NCBI RefSeq assembly: GCF_030733265.1 | Contig: NZ_JASHJI010000005.1 | Span: forward strand, 186,001-250,000 | DNA from: Roseibium sp. MMSF_3412 | GTDB lineage: Bacteria > Pseudomonadota > Alphaproteobacteria > Rhizobiales > Stappiaceae | Reading direction: 5' to 3' | Length of the DNA: 64,000 bases | Shown: one piece after another, positions 58,390 to 64,000 of the stretch | Position numbering within the stretch: position 1 is the first letter of the stretch | How the letters are laid out: every line of letters begins with the position of its first letter | Notes under the pieces: model-generated | Seen by the model: only the letters and a program-made list of their open reading frames with translations | Databases searched by the model: none | Told to the model about the DNA's origin: nothing | Made by a program: the position numbers and the translations under genes

Positions 58390-60147
58390 ATGATACGACT
58401 ATCGAATCCGATCTCTCGTTCGGTTGCAGCCAAAATTCTCTCTTTGGTTGCATTCCTGTGTATCGGCCTGGTTGTTGTATCCGCGGTCTCGATTTTCCAG
58501 ATGAACCAGATCGGCAAGGAACTCGCAAACATTGCCGAGAAAGACATCCCGCTCACCGAAGCTATCAGCCACGTGACCAATCACCAGTTGGAGCAAGCCG
58601 CCTTGGTCGAACGCATGATGCGGGTTGCCGGTGTCCGTTCGGAGGCAGAAAAAACGGGTTTCAAGGCCATGAAGGCCCGCCTTCAGAAACTCGAACTTCA
58701 AGTTGCCGACGAAATCCTGAAGGCTGAAAAACTTGCCGAATACGCGCTGGCGAACAGCAGTTCGACAGCGGAACAAAAAGAATTTGCGATGGCGGTTCGC
58801 CAACTGAAGCGCATCGAGAAGGAATATGCCCAGTACAAAGATCATGTCGACGAGATCATGCATCTTGTCGAGATCGACGACTACGAGGCTGCGAAGACGC
58901 TTCTCGCGACCCTGGAAGAAGAACAGGAACGGCTCGACCATGAGTTGATCGCGCTTCTGGAAGAGATTGAGAGGTTCACTCTTGAGGCCGCACTTGCCGC
59001 AGAACAACATGAAAAACAGGCGCTTGAGCAGATCACGATCGTATCCGTGATGACTTTCCTGCTCTGCTTGGTGGGATCAATCCTGTTTGCGCGCTTCGTG
59101 ATTTCCAAACCGCTGAACGAGGTTTCGGGCGGGCTCAGCGAGCTTGCTAAGGGCAACACGGACATCAATGTGCGCGTCCGCTCCCGCGACGAAATCGGAC
59201 AGGTGGCGGAGGCTTTCGAGGCGTTTCGGATCAACATGATCGAGATGAAGCGCCTTCAGGAGCAGGCCAGAGAAGAGGAACTGCAGGCCGAGGCTGACAG
59301 ACGCGATACGCGCCTAAGATTGGCCGACGAGCTGGAAGGCGAATTGATGGCGAGTTGCGAGGCGGTGGTTTTGGCTCTGAAAGATCTGACCGAAGGCGCG
59401 CACGAGTTGACGCGGAACAGCGACGAAACCATAGACCGGTCCAACACCGTGGCAGCAGCTGCAGAGGAGTCCACGGCCTGTGTCCAGTCCGTCGCCTCCG
59501 CTTCGGAGGAACTTGCAAGCTCGATCCAGGAGATCAGCCGCCAGGTCACGCTCGCCAACGATTCAACATCGCAAACCACCGAGCAGGCCGACACCTCCAG
59601 CGGGACGGTCGGTCAGCTCTCATCCGCAGCAGAGGAAATCACGGAAGTACTCAAACTGATTAGCGACATCGCCGACCAGACCAATCTGCTTGCCCTGAAT
59701 GCGACGATCGAGGCCGCCCGCGCCGGTGAAGCAGGTAAGGGCTTTGCAGTTGTCGCTTCAGAGGTCAAGGCGCTTGCAACACAGACAGGACAGGCGACTG
59801 ATCAGATCGGAACGCAATTAAGCGGTGTTCAATCCGGCGCTTCGACCTGCTCGGAGGCCATTTCCAAAGTGGTCTCGTCCGTCAGCGCGATCCAGGAACA
59901 GATCTCCGGTATTGCGTCCGCTATTGAAGAGCAGAATGCCGTCACCTCGGAAATCGCGAAAAATGCGACGGAGGTCGCCCACGGCAGTGCCGATATCTCA
60001 AGGAATATAGTGGAAGTGAACCAGGCAGCGCAGCTGTCAGGTTCAAGAGCGAGAGAAGTTTCGGACAGGGTCGACGACGTGTCGGCGCAGATCTCGACCA
60101 TCAGAAACGGGCTCGCCGATTTCCTCGGCCATTTGCGCGCCGCCTGA
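58390..60147 (+). CDS. Methyl-accepting chemotaxis protein
   Basis: Membrane chemoreceptor of 585 residues. The ATG at 58390 ([17 protein letters not shown]) is preferred; an open frame reaches 58324. Membrane helices are at about 14-36 and 215-238, with a helical four-helix-bundle-like periplasmic sensor between ([20 protein letters not shown]). A HAMP domain starts at about 240 ([20 protein letters not shown]). The signalling hairpin is [20 protein letters not shown], then [20 protein letters not shown]. No C-terminal pentapeptide for CheR/CheB is seen. The ligand is unknown. Confidence 0.95.
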   Translation: MIRLSNPISRSVAAKILSLVAFLCIGLVVVSAVSIFQMNQIGKELANIAEKDIPLTEAISHVTNHQLEQAALVERMMRVAGVRSEAEKTGFKAMKARLQKLELQVADEILKAEKLAEYALANSSSTAEQKEFAMAVRQLKRIEKEYAQYKDHVDEIMHLVEIDDYEAAKTLLATLEEEQERLDHELIALLEEIERFTLEAALAAEQHEKQALEQITIVSVMTFLLCLVGSILFARFVISKPLNEVSGGLSELAKGNTDINVRVRSRDEIGQVAEAFEAFRINMIEMKRLQEQAREEELQAEADRRDTRLRLADELEGELMASCEAVVLALKDLTEGAHELTRNSDETIDRSNTVAAAAEESTACVQSVASASEELASSIQEISRQVTLANDSTSQTTEQADTSSGTVGQLSSAAEEITEVLKLISDIADQTNLLALNATIEAARAGEAGKGFAVVASEVKALATQTGQATDQIGTQLSGVQSGASTCSEAISKVVSSVSAIQEQISGIASAIEEQNAVTSEIAKNATEVAHGSADISRNIVEVNQAAQLSGSRAREVSDRVDDVSAQISTIRNGLADFLGHLRAA

Positions 60148-60163
60148 CGAAAGATGGCGAGTT

Positions 60164-60185
60164 GGCCGGAAGCGGACTTCCGGCC
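60164..60185. terminator. Hairpin between convergent genes
   Basis: GGCCGGAAG pairs perfectly with CTTCCGGCC around CGGA, between the chemoreceptor stop and the DUF1062 gene stop. It has no clear T-run in either direction, so termination efficiency is doubtful. Confidence 0.5.
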
Positions 60186-60202
60186 ATTAGGTCAAGACCC
60201 GG

Positions 60203-60847
60203 TCAATCTCCCGGGGGCATGCCCTGCCGTAGCAGTCTCTCCTGCAGGTCGGGCAGAACTTGCTGGTCCAGGCACTGCAGTCCGAGCACTGTTTTTTCAC
60301 CGATCGGCTGCCTGAGCGCTTTCTTGGAAGCCGTCCGGGAACGAAAGACTCCCATCTCCGACAACCGGTGTACTTTGCTCCGGGAAACCGACAATCCATC
60401 GGCGAGGACCCGGTCAAGCCGAACTCGGAGGTTCCCCGGGTTCAGCAGAACCAGCTCCAGACCGTCTTCAAACGGTCCTACAAGGGAGAGGATTTTTGCC
60501 TCGATCCTGAAGGTTTCCGTGTTGCCGGACCGATACCTGTCGGTACGCTTCGACGCTTGCGCCGCAAAGGAGCGCGCAAGGCCGGCATCGTTCCTCTGAA
60601 GAGCATCGATCGTCTCGGGCGGCAGAGCTCGAACCGGGCGCCGTTCAAACAGCGTTCGGTTCCAGCGATTGCCGCAATCACGGCACATGTAGATCAGCCA
60701 GGCATCGAGACGGCTTCCGTTGGCGTTCAGCCGGAACCTGTCCGTCGACACGAAAGGCGTGATGCGGCCACAGCGGGCGCACTGTCGTTCGATGTGCAGG
60801 GTTTCTGCGCTCAAGACGGTCCATTGGACAAAAAAGGGAAAAGACAT
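60203..60847 (-). CDS. DUF1062-family zinc-ribbon protein
   Basis: Uncharacterised family; 214 residues. The start at 60847 has AGGAAG upstream. Two CxxC pairs (Cys23/Cys26 in RQCARCGRIT and Cys55/Cys58 in YMCRDCGNRW) would bind one zinc. The segment FRLNANGSRLDAWLIY between them is the DUF1062 hallmark. The C-terminal stretch LRVRLDRVLADGLSVSRSKV, HRLSEMGVF looks like an S4-type RNA-binding fold, which would suggest RNA or ribosome contact; this is inference. Neighbours give no operon context. Confidence 0.82.
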   Translation of the reverse strand: MSFPFFVQWTVLSAETLHIERQCARCGRITPFVSTDRFRLNANGSRLDAWLIYMCRDCGNRWNRTLFERRPVRALPPETIDALQRNDAGLARSFAAQASKRTDRYRSGNTETFRIEAKILSLVGPFEDGLELVLLNPGNLRVRLDRVLADGLSVSRSKVHRLSEMGVFRSRTASKKALRQPIGEKTVLGLQCLDQQVLPDLQERLLRQGMPPGD

Positions 60848-61159
60848 TCCGTCGGTCTTCCTATTGAAGGAAGTCCGCCACCGGTCAGTCGGGAGCCTGC
60901 AGGCAGGATTGCCGGCAGACGTCGGTCTGGCTGCTCAGGAAAGTCAGGTTGATGCGGCGTATCGGAAAATCAATACGGCAGGGCAAAGCCACACCGGTCC
61001 CGATCCGCCGAATGACGAACAAGTCAAAACGTCGCTCATATGAACGACAAGCGGATACGAAGACCGGTCAGAGCGTAGGCAAGATAATCGTCCTGATTGA
61101 AACGGAGCGTTTTTCTAGCCGATGCATCCGGCCAGAACAAGACCCGCCGCGCACTACGG
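60848..61159. other. Noncoding gap between DUF1062 and HugZ-like genes
   Basis: Short frames on both strands lack ribosome sites and family-like sequence. I see no RNA gene, strong hairpin or repeat here. It must contain the promoter of the DUF1062 gene. Confidence 0.5.
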
Positions 61160-61903
61160 TCAGGCGCTGCGTGCCTTTTTGGCAAGCTCGACCAGCACCG
61201 GACGCAAGTCTGAGGGTTTTTCAAGAGGGTCCTCGAACCAGAAACGCTCGATCCTGTCTCCTGCAACAAGATCGAGTCCCTCAGGATCGAGACCTGACAG
61301 GCGCCAGGTGGCACTTTCGCCTTTGCACAGGACCTCCGCGTAGAGTTTGATCGCGTCTGCGTGGTCGTCGTTCATGTGTTCAACGGCACCCTCCTCCATC
61401 GCCTGCCAGCCGGCAGCATCGCCGAGTATTGTCAGAAGATCCGCCTGCTCCAGTTCAAACGCCTTGCCGAATCCACCGTTCAGACTCGCCCGCTTGAGCT
61501 CCAGTCTGAAGAAAGCGAAATCTCCGAAATCGACATAGAGCTCCGCTTTCGGATGACGCGCCAGGTACCGTCGCCTCAGGCGTTTGTGGGTTTCGCTTTC
61601 CCGCTCGATGCGGACCGCCGAACAAAACAGGGAGACCCGCGCATGGGCAAGCGGATCGCCCTTGCCCGGTTCCCCGATCAGCAGCGAGCAGTCCGGTGTT
61701 TCAAGGATCGCGGATGTATGACCGGACAGGGTGCTCGTGAGAATGATAGGTGTGCCGTCGAGATCCGTGGCAAGTGCCACGCGGCTGGCGAGCGGATGAC
61801 CGGTGCCCGCCTCGATCGCCGCCAAAGCCCCGAAGCGCGCCTTCCGGATCAGGTCCTTCGCCATGCGGCGGGACTGGTCGTCGGTCTCGCGAATGGCCGA
61901 CAT
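61160..61903 (-). CDS. HugZ-like protein (PNPOx fold plus DUF2470)
   Basis: Split-barrel protein related to heme-degrading HugZ, 247 residues from ATG 61903 (MSAIRETDDQSRRMAKDLI), which has AAGGAA upstream. A GTG at 61936 with GGGAG before it is a real alternative. The N-terminal barrel has ARFGALAAIEAGTGHPLASR and LTSTLSGHTSAILETPDCSL. The C-terminal DUF2470 domain has VEHMNDDHADAIKLYAEVLC. HugZ proteins bind heme, some for iron release. No heme-uptake genes lie nearby, so iron acquisition is uncertain. Confidence 0.88.
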   Translation of the reverse strand: MSAIRETDDQSRRMAKDLIRKARFGALAAIEAGTGHPLASRVALATDLDGTPIILTSTLSGHTSAILETPDCSLLIGEPGKGDPLAHARVSLFCSAVRIERESETHKRLRRRYLARHPKAELYVDFGDFAFFRLELKRASLNGGFGKAFELEQADLLTILGDAAGWQAMEEGAVEHMNDDHADAIKLYAEVLCKGESATWRLSGLDPEGLDLVAGDRIERFWFEDPLEKPSDLRPVLVELAKKARSA

Positions 61904-62118
61904 CGGTTCCTTGGCATTCTCGTTGCGCGTGTTCACACCTGTCTCCCGGGGTTCTTCTGGCTGCCAGTTGTTCCTTTGCAAGTGATGAAACACCACAGCG
62001 CGAACCTGAACGCAAGATGAACGGGCATCTCAGAACCCGTTCAGGGCCGATATGCGAATGTCGTCACATCAGATACGGCGCCGGACAAAAGAGGCGCAGG
62101 CACCTGGAGAACAAAACG

Positions 62119-62550
62119 ATGAAAACCTTGAGCAAACGCCTGATTGCAGTCGCCCTGTCCGGCGCCCTACTCGTTCCGACAATTGCAACAGCCGAGGCCG
62201 GCCCGAAACGGGGCTGGCAGGGCCATCACCACGGTGGTTATCACCACAACCACAAGCGTCACAGAAACAACAACAATGTCGGCGCCGCCGTCGCAGCCGG
62301 TGTCATCGGCCTCGCCGCTGGGGCCATCCTGCTTGGCGCGGCCAACCGCCCGGCCTATGCCGGGCCGCCGCCTCCGCCTCCGGCCACCTACTACCCGCCT
62401 GCCCCTTACCCGGGACAGGTCCACGGCGCAGTCGGATACCAGCCCTGGAGCCCGGCCTGGTACCAGTACTGCTCTTCGAAATTCCGGTCGTTCAATCCCT
62501 CGACCGGTACCTACACCACGTATCGGGGCGAGCAGCGTTTCTGCCAGTAA
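62119..62550 (+). CDS. BA14K-family small exported protein
   Basis: 143 residues from ATG 62119, with GGAGA upstream; a longer open frame to 61750 overlaps the HugZ-like gene and is rejected. A Sec signal (LIAVALSGALLVPTIATAEA) ends near 26. Then come a His/Asn-rich stretch (HHHGGYHHNHKRHRNNNN), a glycine/alanine hydrophobic segment (VAAGVIGLAAGAILLGAA) and a proline-rich part. The C-terminal BA14K motif is WYQYCSSKFRSFNPSTGTY and ends in RFC. The family is named after a Brucella immunoreactive lectin-like protein; the role is probably envelope-associated. Confidence 0.88.
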   Translation: MKTLSKRLIAVALSGALLVPTIATAEAGPKRGWQGHHHGGYHHNHKRHRNNNNVGAAVAAGVIGLAAGAILLGAANRPAYAGPPPPPPATYYPPAPYPGQVHGAVGYQPWSPAWYQYCSSKFRSFNPSTGTYTTYRGEQRFCQ

Positions 62551-62796
62551 CTTTCCGAGTTCGTCCCGCACCTTCCGGCAGCAGGCATCCCGTCAGCCGA
62601 ACTGACTTCCGCCTGCTGCCGCTTTTTCGAAGATTTCAGTCACCCGGAACGTCGCCTGAAATTCCTCAAGACGGAATATCATGTCATACGTTTGGTCACA
62701 GTGCCCAAGCCTCTGATACCACACAGGGTTCGTTCGGATGCCTAATCTGCACGGTCCCAAGACGGGCGCTGTGACCGCCCTGTAGCGAAACGCCGC

Positions 62797-63558
62797 TTAC
62801 TGGCAGATCAGGTAAGTGCAGGTCTTGCCGTGGCAGCCGATGTCGACATGCAGGTGGGATTTGTGAAATTCGTCGCCTTCCGGACTTAGAACGGTCGTGA
62901 ACCGGGCGCACGCACTTTTGTGGATGTCTTCCAGGAAACGGCCCTGCGGCGTATCCTTCCCCCAGTCCGTCTCCACCGAGACGGAAGCCCCTTCCAGCAT
63001 TGAAAAACCCGAGATGTCGACCGCCTTGCCCAGCGCATGCTCGGACAATTTGCCGTCGGGCTGGTTGTTGCGCCGGCGGCATTGATACCCCGGCCCGGTG
63101 GCAATCGATTTGATGCCGCCATTGAAGTGCTTTTCCGCCGCCGGCAGCACATCGCTCTGAAGCCATTGTGTGAATGTTTTCGCAAACTCGCAGGAGATGG
63201 TGACCGATCCCTTGAGGGCCACGGACGCGCTTTCCCGTTCGATTCCAGTTATCCTGACCGGGGTTTCAATACCGCAGCCGGCATCCCCGGAAAACTCGCC
63301 GCGAACCGGCGGAATGCTCTCAAAGTCCACGCCGGAAAGGTCGCAGGACGCGGCCTCTACCGCAACTGAAGCAGCTTCATCTGGTAATTGTTCATGCTTC
63401 GGTTTGGGAAGCGGGGTGGAGACTGTATCCCCGGAGACCTTCTGACCAGGTACAGCAAGCGGTTTGGGAACGGGGATGGGCTCGGCGGCTTGTGCAAGAC
63501 CGGAAGAGAAGATCAAAAAGACCGTTGCGGTATACCCTAAGCGCAGCGTCCTGTGCAT
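62797..63558 (-). CDS. Extensin-like family protein
   Basis: 253 residues from ATG 63558 (MHRTLRLGYTATVFLIFSSG), with GAGGGG upstream. The Sec signal is cut after AQA near 24. A proline/lysine-rich stretch (EPIPVPKPLAVPGQK) follows. The C-terminal extensin-like domain has the metal-type pattern SEHALGKAVDISGF and SHLHVDIGCHG, resembling DD-peptidase-like zinc sites. Cys residues are abundant, so disulfides are likely. A periplasmic wall-modifying role is plausible. It is unrelated to plant extensin function despite the name. Confidence 0.88.
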   Translation of the reverse strand: MHRTLRLGYTATVFLIFSSGLAQAAEPIPVPKPLAVPGQKVSGDTVSTPLPKPKHEQLPDEAASVAVEAASCDLSGVDFESIPPVRGEFSGDAGCGIETPVRITGIERESASVALKGSVTISCEFAKTFTQWLQSDVLPAAEKHFNGGIKSIATGPGYQCRRRNNQPDGKLSEHALGKAVDISGFSMLEGASVSVETDWGKDTPQGRFLEDIHKSACARFTTVLSPEGDEFHKSHLHVDIGCHGKTCTYLICQ

Positions 63559-63646
63559 TCGCCCCTCTTGACTTGCAGGCACGTTTCATATGTGGCTGAC
63601 TGCCAACCAGCATCCCTCACCGCTTTTCGAATGTCGAGACACCCGT

Positions 63647-64000
63647 ATGACACTTGAACTCTATTCCGCCTATGTTGTGGCAACGCTTATTGTCCTGGCA
63701 ATCCCGGGTCCAACGATCATGCTTGTCGTCAGCTACGCCCTGACCCAGGGAAGACGGTCGGCACTGGCAAGCGTTCTGGGTGTCGGCCTGGGCGATGCGA
63801 CCGCCGCAGCGGTCTCCCTCTTGGGCCTCGGGGCGATCCTGGCCGCCTCCGCAACCGCCTTCTCCGTTCTCAAATGGGTTGGCGCAGCCTATCTGGTTTG
63901 GCTCGGCATCAAGATGTGGCGCAGCCGCCCCGCGGTGCAGAACGTACAGGAGATGCAGCACATCTCAGCGCGGAAAATCTTCTGGCACGCCTACGTCGTC
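63647..64000 (+). CDS. LysE/RhtB-type amino acid exporter (3' end beyond window)
   Basis: The first 118 residues of a membrane exporter, usually about 205 long. The start at ATG 63647 (MTLELYSAYVVATLIVLAIP) is followed by the family signature IPGPTIMLVVSYALTQGRRS and SVLGVGLGDATAAAVSLLGL. Three membrane segments are visible. Family members export amino acids such as Lys, Thr or homoserine lactone; the specificity cannot be read. It is cut by the right edge and divergent from the extensin-like gene. Confidence 0.9.
   Translation, partial: MTLELYSAYVVATLIVLAIPGPTIMLVVSYALTQGRRSALASVLGVGLGDATAAAVSLLGLGAILAASATAFSVLKWVGAAYLVWLGIKMWRSRPAVQNVQEMQHISARKIFWHAYVV

Overview
The window is bacterial, GC-rich and almost fully coding. 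It suggests a marine-type alphaproteobacterium of the Hyphomicrobiales, possibly a Roseibium/Labrenzia/Stappia relative. The basis is the dcw gene order running on into lpxC-bamD-recN-ligA, a long-linker FtsZ, meso-DAP-type MurE, a BA14K-family protein, an extensin-like protein, two TRAP membrane subunits with their binding protein, and clustered GANTC (CcrM-type) sites upstream of mraZ. The genus is an inference; the class is well supported.

Region 1 (1-24872, all on the minus strand) is a complete division and cell wall cluster, read right to left: mraZ, rsmH, ftsL, ftsI, murE, murF, mraY, murD, ftsW, murG, murC, murB, ddl, ftsQ, ftsA, ftsZ, lpxC, bamD, recN and ligA (cut by the left edge). 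Many junctions overlap or touch, so large parts are probably one transcript. A promoter overlapped by four TGGG boxes with a 10-base period lies upstream of mraZ and looks like the MraZ operator.

Region 2 (25271-42036) is accessory. It holds a 1013-residue protein with a lysozyme-like N-terminal region and six degenerate copies of an ITWAWG/FDP/TLxGV module; an AraC regulator divergent from a cupin protein and a flavin monooxygenase; an XRE-cupin regulator divergent from a Tat-exported family 5 binding protein and a CocE-type hydrolase, with a 41-base dyad between them; the RNase P RNA; an AhpD-like protein with a TetR regulator; a two-subunit 3-oxoacid CoA-transferase; and a MocR-type regulator divergent from a PNPOx-like protein.

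Region 3 (42088-49141) holds peptidoglycan enzymes (a lytic transglycosylase and an AmpD-like amidase), a TerB/J-domain protein, a membrane GGDEF-EAL protein flanked by two inverted 270-base palindromic repeats (MITE-like), and a small arsR-arsC-arsH operon without an efflux pump.

Region 4 (49207-58237) carries a TRAP transporter operon ending in a MarR-like regulator, a GT39-like membrane glycosyltransferase, and a fused 5-oxoprolinase/hydantoinase. The same 12-base palindrome TTTATCGATAAA lies upstream of both the TRAP operon and the oxoprolinase gene, which suggests one regulon for uptake and opening of a 5-oxoproline-like ring compound.

Region 5 (58390-64000) holds a chemoreceptor, a DUF1062 protein, a HugZ-like protein, a BA14K protein, an extensin-like protein and the start of a LysE-type exporter, cut by the right edge. 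No tRNA, CRISPR array, prophage or intact transposase was seen.
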